Below are positions 45,025 to 56,137 of a DNA stretch of 64,000 nucleotides, in pieces (the first letter of the stretch is position 1; each line of letters begins with the position of its first letter). Made by a program: the position numbers and the translations under genes. A model generated the notes under the pieces. It ran no database searches. It was not told where the DNA came from and saw only the letters and a list, made by a program, of their open reading frames with translations. The stretch comes from Cricetomys ansorgei. Its lineage: Eukaryota > Chordata > Mammalia > Rodentia > Nesomyidae. Location: the NCBI GenBank assembly GCA_026225945.1, contig JAMJFZ010001784.1, positions 1 to 64,000 of the forward strand, read 5' to 3'.

Positions 45025-45594
45025 GGGGGCGGGGAGTGGGGGCGTGGCGGGGCAGGGGCGGAGAGCGGGGGCGGGGCCCTGCGAAGGCTGCGGGGTGGGG
45101 GCGGGGGGCAGGGGCGGAGAGCGGGGGCGTGGCCCTGCGAAGGCTGCGGGGCGGGGGCGGAGGGCAGGGGCGGAGAGCGGGGGCGTGGCCCTGCGAAGGC
45201 TGCGGGGCGAGGGCGGAGGGCAGGGGCGGAGAGCGGGGGCGTGGCCCTGCGAAGGCTGCGGGGCGGGGGCGGAGGGCAGGGGCGGAGAGCGGGGGCGGGG
45301 CCCTGCGAAGGCTGCGGGGCGGGGGCGGAGGGCAGGGGCGGAGAGCGGGGGCGGGGCCCTGCGAAGGCTGCGGGGCGGGGGCGGAGGGCAGGGGCGGAGA
45401 GCGGGGGCGGGGCCCTGCGAAGGCTGCGGGGCGGGGGCGGAGGGCAGGGGCGGAGAGCGGGGGCGGGGCCCTGCGAAGGCTGCGGGGCGGGGGCGGAGGG
45501 CAGGGGCGGAGAGCGGGGGCGGGGCCCTGCGAAGGCTGCGGGGCGGGGGCGGAGGGCAGGGGCGGAGAGCGGGGGCGGGGCCCTGCGAAGGCTG
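45025..45594. repeat. 56-bp GC-rich minisatellite, about 10 copies
   Basis: The marker GCGAAGGCTG recurs at 45081, 45137, 45193, 45249, 45305, 45361, 45417, 45473, 45529 and 45585, always 56 bp apart. Left-most copies carry GGGGCGTGGCC and later ones GGGGCGGGGCC; the last five or so are nearly identical, as expected from recent unit duplication. Each unit has several SP1/KLF-like and two EGR-like cores. Since 56 is not a multiple of three, all frames cycle through the same peptides. The long open frames here on both strands (for example 44565-45698 plus, 45020-45931 plus, 44777-45652 minus) are composition artefacts. Confidence 0.95.
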
Positions 45595-45899
45595 CCCGGC
45601 AGAGCTGGAAGGCCGCCTCCGCCTCAGAGATAGGAGAGGGCGGTGGTGGCACCGGCTCTCTGAGAGGATGGGGCGTGAGAAGAGAGACCCGGCGCTGAGT
45701 CAGGGAGAGAGGACTCTGAGTCGGGGCACTGAGCCGAGGCTGCCGCCCTGGGCGGGAGATAACGACCCAGGACTGTTAGGAGGTCGAACATGGGAGTACC
45801 TTTCTCTCACCCCAAGCTCTCCATACCTGGCAGCACGCCTCAGACTTGCCGTTCCCCTCTCCTTTCCTGATTCAGCATTTGCCACCCTCTCATCTGCAG

Positions 45900-46720
45900 A
45901 GTTAACTTTCTTTGTCCTAACGTCGTTCTAAATAGTTTACAGAAACCCAACACATTTTAGTTCCTTCTTAAATACAAAGCCGGGGTCAGCCATGGTGCCT
46001 GCCAGAAGGGGCATGTCTCCAGACTGCCCCCTTTTCCCCTTAAAATGGAAACTGACTGCTGAGAGTCATGAAACACCTAAAAGACCATCTGCTGAGATAG
46101 CCTGGAAGTGTCTTGAAGTCCCCGCAGCACAGGGTGACCTCGATTTTCTTTCGAACTTTTTGATGGAATAAAGACCAAAACAATTGGCATTTTGAAGGAC
46201 ATCTCTCTCTCCCATGGATAGTTTAAAGAGCCAACATGTGCTATAGCTCTTAAAATTCTATTTTCCCGAAACGTCGTCTGTCTTCTTGAATGGAAATTGT
46301 CTATTTGAGAAGGAACCCGATAGTGATAGCGGGCTTTCCTTCTGAATCTGGTAACTTTTGAGCAACTTGTTTGAAGACAACAGTATATGGGAGAGCTGCA
46401 AAGAGCACAGCAAGATGATTTAGGGAAATCTAACATATGTAGTTTGGTGTAGTGACAGCTGGGAGAGAGAAATGTTCATAATATTTGAAGGCTGTGTGCA
46501 GTACACTCAAAGAAAGAAACTGAAATGAGCTTGGTAATGACGAATTCATGAAGTGATGAGAAAGTATTGTAGGGTATCATACTGATGGTTCTATGCGACT
46601 TTTTAAACGTTTAAAAAACAGCCATAAACAGGGAATGTATAAGGGCTGCACATTCCAGTCAAATCAGAAAAATTCTGGGTATCATGAGGGAGCAGCTTTT
46701 AGTTGATGAAAGAAATGAAT
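45900..46720. other. Intergenic flank with one unexplained 119-codon minus frame
   Basis: No repeat was recognised. A minus-strand open frame runs 46436-46077 with a non-repetitive, basic-rich peptide (for example KVTRFRRKARYHYRVPSQID). No splice signals or family likeness support it, so it is probably chance. A plus-strand AATAAAG lies at 46168-46174. Confidence 0.3.
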
Positions 46721-46724
46721 TGAG

Positions 46725-46885
46725 CGAACGGTGCTGGCATGACTAGGTAACCATCTGGAAGAAAATAAAATTGGAATTGTATTTCACACCTTGTACCAAA
46801 ATAAATTCTAGATGGATCAAACAGAACAACATGAGAAAAGCACTAGAAGAAAACATGGGGCCGTTTATTATTCTATAAGCAAAAA
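46725..46885 (+). mobile_element. L1 ORF2 fragment
   Basis: 'aacggtgctggcatgactag', 'ataaattctagatggatcaa', 'gcactagaagaaaacatggg' match the 3' part of L1 ORF2. Truncated at both ends. Confidence 0.75.
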
Positions 46886-46894
46886 ATTTTAATC

Positions 46895-47420
46895 TAACGT
46901 TATCTTACTTCATGTGTATGGATGTTTTGCTTACCTGTATGTATACCATGTGAGTTCCTGACGCCAGTGGCGATCAGGAGAGAATGTCAGATGCCCTGAA
47001 ACTGGGGTTACAGATGGTTGTGAGCCACTGTGTGAATACTGAAAGCTGAATCTAAGTCCCCTACAAGAGCAGGGCATAGCAAAACACTCAGAAGCCATAG
47101 AAGACTGCTATGGTTATGGGTATGTGTGTGTGCCTGCATGCGCCATGTGCCCTTGAGACCAGAAGAGAGCAACAAATCCCCTAGAATGACAGTTCTCAAC
47201 CGCTTTGGAGTCAAACAACCCTTTCCCAGGGGCCACCGGAGACCATCTGCATATCAGATATTTACATTATGATTCATAACAGTAGCAAAATTGCAGTTGT
47301 GAAGTAGCAACAAAAATATTTTAATGGTTGGGGTCACCACAACATAGGAACTGCATAGAAGAATTACAGGTAGTTGGGGGGCTTCTTATCTAGTGAGCCA
47401 CTTCTCCAGCCCCTGATAAG
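46895..47420 (-). mobile_element. B2-type SINEs interrupted by a hAT MITE
   Basis: Reversed B2 pieces at 46900-47085 and 47120-47187, with the final head at 47370-47415 ('gccacttctccagcccc'). The URR1-like text at 47188-47365 ('cagttctcaaccgctttgg', 'catatcagatatttacatta') sits between the last two. Confidence 0.65.
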
Positions 47421-47449
47421 ACTACACTTAAAAAAGAGAGAAATCAGCT

Positions 47450-47640
47450 GGCTGTGGTGGCCACCTACCTTTAATCCCAGCACTCAAGCAGAGGCAGGAA
47501 GATCTTTGAGTTCAAGACCACCTGGTCTAGAGAGTGAGTTCTAGGACAGCCAGGGCTACACAGAGAAACCGTCTCGAAAAACAAAAAAAACAAACAAATA
47601 AAAAAAAAGAAAAAAAAAAGGAAGAAAGAAAAGAAATCCA
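47450..47640 (+). mobile_element. B1 SINE with long A-rich tail
   Basis: 'aatcccagcactcaagcaga', 'cacagagaaaccgtctcgaa' and about 55 bp of A-rich tail. Confidence 0.88.
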
Positions 47641-48960
47641 GCCCAGCATGGCAGAATGCTACCATCCTATTCAAGATATACAAGACATAGAAAGTTACTT
47701 TTGTGTCAGTTAGTAGCCAGATAATGTAGCCTGTTTTGGAGAGAGGGGGGAAAAAAAGCCAAACAAACAACAGGAGTCACAATTTCCCCATACATTTTTG
47801 AAAAGAAAAAAAACATGTCATTGTATATTCTAAAAAAAAAAAAAAAAAAGGAAAGCAGTTAATGAGATTCAGAGCATCAGAGCAGGACCTGAGTTTTAAA
47901 CCATTGCATTGTACTGCCCCACTGTGGATGATCACCTTATAGCCAAATAGAAGCTCATGATTCCAGTGGGGATCTGGGGGTCTGGGATCTTTGCGTTGGG
48001 TGTCTGTGCATGTATATTCTTGGAGTTTCAAGAGCACAAATTTGAGAAATACTTTGATAGAGAACTAAAGAAAGAAGGTTCATCACAGACACAACCCAAA
48101 ATAATTTAGCAGGCAGATCTTCCCTTAAACATGTAGTGCATTTAGAAAGTGGGCATTGATTCCCTACTGTGTGCCAGGCACTGCCCTAGATATCTGGTGG
48201 TTGAGATTCAAGTACAAGGTGCAGATGCTGAGATAAAGAACGCAGACGGTTGTGACGCTATGGTAGGACATAACCCTCAAGTCTGCCTCTCCCTGTTGCA
48301 TAATTTCCCATGAAAAGTTTCATCTTTCTACAGAATGTGAACCTTGTGAGAAACAGTTTTTAGAAACCAGAGAGTCACTTGGAGAGCGATTTAGAGATGT
48401 GTCTTCTCTGAGGCCATTTGCTCAAACATGAAAAGTCATCAAAATCTCTTCTCTTACTGTTCTAGGATTGAAAAGGGGAAGGCCTTCATTCCCTTCCTGT
48501 CCTGAGAGAGGAGGGTCAGACATAGCTGTCCTACCCCAACTTCAGGTCTCCTGCTTCAAGGTTCTTTTACAGTGATCGAAACCATGTAACCGGGTGGGGG
48601 CGCTGCATACCTCTGGGAGGCGTTGGCGGGTGATCTGTGAGTCAATGAGCCGTACACAGAGAAACCCCGCCCCACCCCAAAAAGTAAAATAAAGGAAAGG
48701 AAGAAAGGAAGAAAGAAAGAGAGAAGAGAGAGAAGCCATGGACAGATGACCAGTTATCCCTTATTATCCCCATTATCTTCAGTGAGAAACTGAGACACGG
48801 GGAGCCAGTGCTGAGATGCTCTAAAACACTCTGTTCTTAGATTCAGTCTAGACACACATGTGCACATGCACACAGACACACAGACACACACGAACAGAGA
48901 CATACAGACACACAAACACACCCACATCAGCCCATAGCCCCCTTGTTTAACAATATGCTT
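47641..48960. other. Intergenic, mostly single copy
   Basis: Contains a B1-like remnant near 48590-48690 followed by (GAAA)n, and a CA-rich run at 48855-48925. No gene was seen. Confidence 0.45.
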
Positions 48961-48964
48961 CTAT

Positions 48965-49110
48965 TATTTTTGTTTTTGTTTTGTTTGGCTTTTTTGAGGC
49001 GGGGGGTCTCACTACATAGACCAGGCTGGCCTCGAACTCACAGAGCTCCGCCTGCCTCTACTCCTGAGTGCTGGGATTAAAGGCACGTACCACCATGCCC
49101 ACCATACTGT
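48965..49110 (-). mobile_element. B1 SINE
   Basis: 'tagaccaggctggcctcgaa', 'gagtgctgggattaaaggca'. Confidence 0.9.
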
Positions 49111-49384
49111 ATATTCTAGAGAGAGGAAATCCTCCCATTCTTTCTAAGCCATCAATTTTGTTAATACTCCCTCCTAATTCCCATCTAGGCCTCATTTCCC
49201 TGCCACCTGGTTCTCATGGACGCACAGGTTTTCCTAGGCATCACTGCAAAGGCTGATGGGAGCAGACTTTGTTTTGCCCCTTTATTCACCATATTGTCCC
49301 TCAAGACTCACAGGTGCAACAGGTTTTATTGAGACATTAGAGTGTCAAATATACATATGTTAGATTTTTTTTAAATTAATGTTT

Positions 49385-50165
49385 AGTTGTGAGTGATGGC
49401 CTACACCTCCAATATTACCAGCACTTGGGAAGAGTAGGTAGGAAGATTAGACCAGCCTCAGCTGCATAGCCTGGGCTATATGAGATGCTCTTTCAATTCC
49501 CCTGACCCTCCCGATTAACATTATCTCATTAAATAACACATTTCAGAAACGTTTCCTTTAATTCCTCAATAGTATTTTACTTATAAAATGAATACACTAA
49601 GCTTTTTCTTTCTTGCCTGCTTGCTTGCTTGCTTTAGTACACATGTGCATTAGGGGGATTGCAAGCATGAACAACACAGATCAAAGAGGACAACTTGTAG
49701 GAACTGGGTCTCTCCTTCCACTATGTGAGCCACAGGGGCTGCACCCAGGTCACCAGGCTTAGCAGCAACTGTCTTTACCTGCTGCGCCAGAAATACTATT
49801 CAAAAATTGAATGCCAGGTGTAGTGGTATATACCTTTAGCCCCAGTACTGAGGCAGGTGGGTCTCTTGAGTTTGAGGCCAGGCTGGTCTACAAAAGCAAG
49901 TTCCAGGCCAACCAGAGCTACACAGTGAGACCCTGTCTCAAAAATATTATGTTTATGTGTATCTTGCCTGTATGTATGTGTGTGTATCACATGTGCCCAG
50001 AAGAGAGAGGCAGATCCCTTAGAACTGGAGTTAGCTGTGAACTAAACCTGAGTCCTCTGCAAGAACAGCAAGTGCTCTCAATGAGATGGCTTAAGATTGT
50101 TCTCTGTGGTACGACATGACCCCCCAAGTCTTTCAAGGTGGTTCTCACTGAGCCATCTCTCTGGT
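49385..50165. mobile_element. SINE cluster: B1, B4-like, B1, B2
   Basis: Diverged forward B1 at 49385-49500; reversed B4-like 49635-49795; forward B1 49808-49945; reversed B2 49950-50165. Confidence 0.68.
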
Positions 50166-50229
50166 CCTGTCAGTTAACTTGATGTGTCATCCCATTATCT
50201 GCTGTCACCAGCAGTATGTCTTTCTCATT

Positions 50230-50615
50230 TTCTTTTAGCCAGGTGTGGTGGTGGATGCTTCTAATCCCAGCACTCGGGAGGCAGGGGCTGGCAGATTTCT
50301 TAGTTCAAGGCCAGCCTAGTCTACAGAGGGAGCTCCAGGACAGCCAGGGCTACACAGAGAAACACTGTCTGGGAAAATAAAATTTAAAAATAAATAAATA
50401 GATTATAGATTTGTTTTTATGTTATGTGTATGAGTGTTTTGCCTGTATTTCTGTGCAAAGTATCTGTGCAATGCCTACAGAGGCCAGAAGATGTCTGATC
50501 CCCTGAAACTGGAGTTTGGAAAGTTGGGAGCCTCCATGTGGGTACTGGGAATTGAAATTAGGTCCTCTGGAAGAGCAGACAGTGCGCTTAACCTCTGAGC
50601 CATCCCTTCAGCCTA
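50230..50615. mobile_element. B1 (forward) and B2 (reversed)
   Basis: B1 at 50235-50385 ('cactcgggaggcaggggctg'), then reversed B2 at 50390-50615 ('ggtcctctggaagagcagac'). Confidence 0.88.
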
Positions 50616-51700
50616 TGTACCTTATTCTTGACCTGTCAAGCCTTTCAGGAACTTCTCATCCGTATGTCTGAGCGTCAGAGTGACGACCACGGGCACAGCC
50701 CTGTTTGTGGCAGCCAGTCTTCTATGAGAGGAGTAAGCACTCTTAACTGCTGAGTGCAGCAGGAGGGACGGCTGACCCGGAGAGCATCTCCTCAGGCAGC
50801 GCTGTCTCCAGACCACCTCCTGCTCTAGTTCTAGTTCCCTTCATCTTGTATTCCAAGTACTGTGCTAATTCCCGCAGGGAGACATTCTGGCAAATTCTAT
50901 GACATGGGCATACTCGCAGATCTAAAGGGACTTCTTAGAGTTTTAATGGGGGTGTGTGTGTAAAATAATCATCCAAGTTTTAGATCTTTACTGAAAACAC
51001 TAACAAAGCCAAAAGAGATATAGAGGACACGCACTCTGCCTCTCAGCCACAGCCCTCGTCCTACTCTGGCGCGTCCCACACGGCTTTACGTGACTGCACA
51101 GTATTCCATAGGGTGCCTGTTATCAACCAGTGTCCCCTTTTATCAGAGACGACAAATGATGTGTCTGTTGCATTCTTTCTTTCCTGAGGTTGTCCTAGGG
51201 TAGATTTCCAGACGTGTAGTTGGCTTACAGGGCAGGCATAGTTTCAGAGATCTTGGAAGGAATCTAAGGTGACTGGAAACGTTTGGTTGTACCAACACTC
51301 CCATTCCCAGAGAAGTCTGCTATTCCACAACTCTTGGAGAGCCTGCAGCCCCAGCAGGGGAAACACACTTCAGACAAATAATACAAAGAAGTGCAGGATT
51401 TAAAGAAAGGCAAATATCTAGGCTCAAGTGCATCTCCACTGCTTTAGTTTAAATTGCTCTCTTGATCATTCCGCCCCTCCACCCCTCCATACCCCCAAAC
51501 CGCCCCTCAGCCCCCGCTCCCAAACAAGCTAGAGGTAGCTGGGCCCGGTGACTAAGGCAGGAGACCCACAAAACTCAGCATGACCCTGAAACATGAAGGA
51601 GTGGTTTATAGTAAAGTCCCTGTCTAGCCTCTGCTGGGCCCTCGGTTCAGTCTTTAGTAAAAAAAATTTAAGCCAAAAACATGTAAATAAAGTTATAATA
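50616..51700. other. Intergenic, no feature recognised
   Basis: About 1.1 kb. A short SINE-like word set occurs near 50730-50760 ('taagcactcttaactgctga'). C-rich text is at 51470-51530. Confidence 0.4.
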
Positions 51701-51701
51701 T

Positions 51702-52074
51702 TGTTGTGGGGTGTTCACCAGAGAAGACTGCTCAGACATGGGTTTAAGACAATAGAAAGTCTTTATCAGCTGGCCAATGACTGCACTGGGTGTTTGGAAT
51801 CTCAGTGTAGCCTTTTCTCAGAATGAGCTTTTCAGCACAAAAACCACATTCTGGGTTGACATACTTCAGTTAACAGTTAGCCAGAAGTAGAACTACAGAA
51901 GCTAAAAGGCAAGGTTAGTACATTTTGAGACTTTCCCAGAACTGTATGGACTTTGGTGGATTAGGCCTTTGTTTTAGTTTTGGCAGGTGGTGCTGTCAAC
52001 ATGCTGAGTCTTGCAGCCTGAATGGCACTTCCATCATGGAGTCAGTTATGCTAAGGTCTGGGGGCCCTGTTACA
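51702..52074 (-). mobile_element. Solo LTR with 4-bp target duplication
   Basis: On the minus strand it starts TGTAACAGGGCCCCC and ends CCCCACAACA, 373 bp, flanked by direct 'atat' at 51698-51701 and 52075-52078. A 4-bp duplication with TG...CA ends fits class-I (gammaretrovirus-like) endogenous elements. No coding sequence remains. Confidence 0.7.
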
Positions 52075-52084
52075 ATATGTGTTA

Positions 52085-52300
52085 ATATCTAACAATATAG
52101 ATAATAGATGCACAAACCCCAAATAATTGTTTGTGTACACATATATATGTACACGCATACATATGTGCATATATACATAACATATGTATACATATATGTA
52201 TATTTATCACATATGTTGTAACAAGCATGTACTAATTATTCTATGGAAATATTTTTATATGTAAATATATGATATATTCAATTATACATGTAAGTAACAT
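52085..52300. repeat. AT-rich alternating TA/CA tract
   Basis: Repeated palindromic words such as acatatgt, tatatata and catatg; likely to extrude cruciforms. Not gene-like. Confidence 0.65.
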
Positions 52301-53105
52301 ATCATATGCTTTGGACTTTCTCATTAGTTCACATTTCCCAAGGTAAAAACCTTCTAAGCTGGCACACAGATGTCAGAGGCATACCTGTGACTGTGTATTG
52401 CATCAGCATTCATCAGACACTCCTCAATTCAGCTCTCCAATAGATACTGAGATAAAGATGCACCTGCCCTAAAGAACCAGAGTCCCACTGGAAAGCTGGG
52501 GGGGGGGGTCCTGCATGGAGCCATATGAGGATCAGGAAGGCCACTGGGAACCAAGTACAGCTGTCTCTGGGGAGCCTTAAATGATATAAGCCTTGCGTTG
52601 GATAGGAAATGGTTAAGGGCTGGCCTGTGGTACAGGGTGGGAGACAGACCCACCGAGGCTTCTTCAGGGGCAAGGGGTTCTGCTGCAGTACGAGGAGCAA
52701 AGGGACGAGGTCAGGAGGACCCGTGTGTGGCGTGTGCAGTGAGCAGGATGGGAACCACCGTGCATAGCCCCTGCTGTGGCTGGGCTGCTCTACATGCTTT
52801 CCATGGTCAGTGGGTCTCAGACAGACACAGTGAGGCAGGATCTGTCACAACTCCCACTTACACAGTGCCCCAAGCTCACAGCTGCCTCAACTCTGTGTGT
52901 TCGAGGTCAGTGTTGGAAACCACTGCACTCCAGCCTGGCATGTTCATACAGGTCCTTTTAGTGCAAACACTATCTCAAGCCACAAGTCTGGGCTGGGGAT
53001 GGAGGTCGTTCAGTGGTGGAGTACTTGCCTAGCAGGGGGCAGGGTGCCCTGGGTTCTTGTCAGCTTTTATTTCTAGGTTATTTCAGAGGACAGAATTTGG
53101 AAAGA
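52301..53105. other. Intergenic, with ID-like piece
   Basis: A poly-G run (52500-52508) and an ID-like segment at 52992-53055 ('ggctggggatggaggtcgtt'). A 144-codon plus frame (52598-53032) is open but has no splice or family support. Confidence 0.4.
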
Positions 53106-53114
53106 TGTTTTTAT

Positions 53115-53705
53115 AATTTACTTTTTGTTTGTTTTGGGACACAGTTTCATAGAGCCCAGGCTGGCCTTGAATTTGCTATGTGGTAGAGGCTGGCCTTGAG
53201 CTCCCAATCTTCCCTGCCCCACCTCCTGAGTGCTAGGATTACAGGCACCCGCCTTCACCCCAGCTAGCACATGCACTTGTAAACAACAGCCTGAGGTAGA
53301 ATTACCACAAGAGCACACATGTCCTTAAGGCATGTTATGGTGTGTGAACATCATCAAGACAGTGATCATACCCCTAAAAGTTTCCCTGGGTGCTGTAGTG
53401 TTCTCTCCATCCTCCCTCCCCTGCTCTTCCTAGCAGGTCACTCTCTTGGTCCTCAGATGGCTGTTTGAAACATAAAATTCACCTTCAGTTCACAGCCACT
53501 TCAAAGTCAGGACTGTGGGTTTGTTTGTGTGTGGGTGTTTTTGGGTATTTGGGGGGGTTTTTTGGTTTGTTTTGGTTTTAGTTTTTCAAGACAAGAGTTT
53601 CTCTGTGTAGCACTGGTACTCTGTAGACCAGGCTGGCCTTGAACTCACAGAGATTTGCCTGCCTCTGCCTCTTCCTCTGCCTCCCAAGTGCTGGAATTAA
53701 CAGCT
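53115..53705 (-). mobile_element. Two reversed B1 SINEs
   Basis: 53118-53265 and 53575-53700 ('gtagaccaggctggccttga'). A G/T-rich run precedes the second. They lie downstream of the probable Fam227a stop. Confidence 0.8.
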
Positions 53706-53972
53706 CCCTTCTAATACTTCCTATTTGCTTGTTTTATTTTATTTTTTGAGACAAGGTCTTGCTATGTTTCATAAGGATGTATCAAATTGTGTTGTCATTT
53801 TTAAAAAGTGAACGAGAGAATGAGTTAGCAAATGTCTGAACAGATGAGGTAAATGAGTTCCTTTGGCTCATGCTGAACTTTAATATTTTTTTATCCCATG
53901 ACATGGGAAAGCCTCCACATGCTCTCACTTGCTGATTCTGTTTTCCATCACATCGACATGTGCAAGATTCAC

Positions 53973-54078
53973 CTCTGCAGTCTTGCCTGTTCTCAGCCAC
54001 GTTCACTCCATGGAGGAAGGCGAGAGTCTGAAGAGCATGTTCTGTTCGAATTTTGACTTCCAGTTGCTGTTGGACTTG
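53973..54078 (-). CDS. Probable Fam227a last coding exon
   Basis: Acceptor cattcctccacag. In the phase inherited from the previous exon it reads KSNSNWKSKFEQNMLFRLSP, then SSME and TGA at 54005-54003. A donor-like CAGAG|gtgaat follows 30 nt after the stop (53973); it may be unused, in which case the terminal exon continues as 3' UTR. Another frame of the same exon is open throughout (QVQQQLEVKIRTEHALQTLA), so an unseen extra exon could shift usage. Confidence 0.62.
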
Positions 54079-56102
54079 CTGTGGAGGAATGAAAAGACAC
54101 AGACAGAAATGGTGGGAACCTCATATGGCAAGATGTCAGCAGCTAGAATGAAGCACCGGAAGCAAGCCAAGGTCAGTAGCTGACATAGACAGTCTGAATA
54201 TACAAGGAGGAGGACGTGTGGACAACCGAGGGAGAATCCAGAGTGGTCGGTGGTAAATCCAGAAGAAGAAGAAGAAGAAGAAAGAAGAAGAAGGAGGAAG
54301 AGGAGGAAGAAGAAGAAGGAGAAGAAGGAGAAGAAGAAGAAGAAGAAGAAGAAGAAGGAGGAAGAAGAAGAAGAAGAAGGAGAAGAAGAAGAAGGAAGAA
54401 GAAGGAGGAAGAGGAGGAAGAAGAAGAAGGAGAAGGAGAAGAAGGAGGAGGAGGAGGAGGAGGAGGAGGAGGAGGAGGAGACAAGTAAATTAGAATAGAG
54501 AGCTAGCTTAGGTCTTAGGGAACAAAAGCCTTCTAGGGAAAGGCAGATGCACACGGCTCACTGACAATAGAGTTGAGTGAACTGTGGTTCTATTAGTGAC
54601 CCAGTGAAAGTGAAAGGACCAGCCCACAGGCTTGGAAAGACAAGGAAGTAGCCAGAGCAGCCTGACATTAGATATACCAGGGAGAAAGAAGGGCAAAAGC
54701 TGCTGGGAAATGGGAAAGGAGGTAAAGGAGGCAGTGTCTCCAACAAACTGTGCAGAACATTCACTGCTTAATTTAAGCAGCACTTCCAGGGCAGGATACA
54801 GTGGCACACATCAGCAATCCAGCACTCAGGAGGCTGAGACAGGAGGCTCTTCAGTTTGAGACTATTCTGGGATACATAGTGAGATCCTGTCTCAAACAGT
54901 AGTATTTAAAAATGATGATGATGATACACTTCTATTATGCCTACTTTGCTTGTATCAGGCAGTGTTCTGTGTATTACAAAGAGTTGACTGAATTATTTTG
55001 CATTATTAATCCTAAACCATACATACTATTATCATTCCTATTTTCAGAAAAAGAGGCTGAGACTCAGAATAAGAACCACAGAGAGCCATAGAACCAAGAG
55101 GTCCTGGAGGAGCTAGCATTAAAAGTTCAGTGATCTGAGACCATTTCTGCCTCTCTATTGAGCCCTTAAAAGATGACTATGTCAGCCAGTTAGTGGTGGT
55201 ACACGCCTTTAACCCCAACACTGGGGAGGCTGAGGCAGGAGGATCTCTGAATTTGAGGCCAGCCTGGTCTACAGAGCAAGTTCCAGGACAGCCAGGGCTA
55301 CACAGAGAAACCAAAAACCAGAGAGAGGCATGGTGTGGGGTAGAGAGTGTTTACAATTAAATTTTCTTTTTTTTTTTTTAGAATTTATTTATTTTTATTT
55401 TATGTGCATGAGTGTTTTGCCAGCATATATGTATGTGTACTATGTGCATGCCTGGTGCCTTTGGAGGACAGAAAAAAGTATCAGATTTCCTGGAATTAGA
55501 ATTTATAGATGCTTGTGAGCTATTCTGTTGGTTCTGAAAATTGAACCTGGGTGCAGGGCCCATCAAAAAGGAGTCCTTTTGGATAGAGCCTGGTTGGGGC
55601 TCCCCGCCAGGCATGCTCCATGGTAAGGACCACAGATGAAATGACAATTACATACAGTTTTCTGACAGACTCTAATTCCACACCTTTACCTTTTCTGTGG
55701 GGTAAAAAGGGAACCTGTTCACCTGGTTAACACTTACCTGGGGCTCATCCGGAGCAGTCAGCTGATCATGATGTAGATATGTTTTTACACCACCCTTTTG
55801 AGTGTACAGGTGTGTATGATATTTGTGGGGAGCACATATGTACCATGGCACATGTGTGGGGGTCAGAGGACAACCTTGGGTATTGGCTCTTATCTTCCAC
55901 CTTGTTTGAGACAGGGTCTTTTTGATGTTGTTTACTGTGCATATGCAAGGTTAACTAGCCACAAACTTCCAGGGATTCTCCTGTCTCTGCTTCCATCTCA
56001 CTGTGGGAATGCTGAAATTACAGATGCAGGCTGCGGTCTAAGGATCCGTACTCAGCTCAAGCTTTTGCAGCAAGGACTTTACCCACTGAGATATCTTGCA
56101 GC

Positions 56103-56137
<35 letters not shown>

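Larger units (their letters stand above)
44350..45900. promoter_or_regulatory. CpG-island promoter region of Dmc1
   Basis: This is the only long GC- and CpG-rich stretch in the window, with many GGGGCGGGG (SP1/KLF-type) and GCGGGGGCG (EGR-type) cores, the E2F palindrome and a 56-bp minisatellite. It sits just upstream of the first coding exon of Dmc1. A GCTGAGTCAG (AP-1/MARE-type) motif lies near 45693-45702. There is no TATA box at the expected place. CpG-island promoters often fire in both directions, so a divergent plus-strand transcript is possible, but none is demonstrated. Confidence 0.8.

Noticed and set aside
44565..45931. Long open frames (377, 303 and 291 codons) on both strands, rich in Arg/Gly/Ala or Pro
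   Set aside because: They lie across the 56-bp GC-rich minisatellite, which is open in every frame because it lacks stops. The peptides repeat every 56 residues and match no protein I know.
51702..52074. Possible intact endogenous retrovirus
   Set aside because: Only one LTR is present and no gag, pol or env sequence is seen beside it.
52598..53032. 144-codon plus-strand frame
   Set aside because: No splice sites, codon pattern or family likeness. It overlaps an ID-like SINE at its right end.
53929..54183. Plus-strand exon candidate (SMEEGESLKSMFCSNFDFQL) with AG and GT at its edges
   Set aside because: The minus-strand reading of the same DNA has the better acceptor and joins in phase with the exon at 57384. 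The plus reading has no partner exons.
54173..54554. Ser/Phe/Pro-rich and Glu/Lys-rich open frames
   Set aside because: Products of the GAA/GGA microsatellite. Only the 54003-54078 end of the minus frame is kept as exon sequence.
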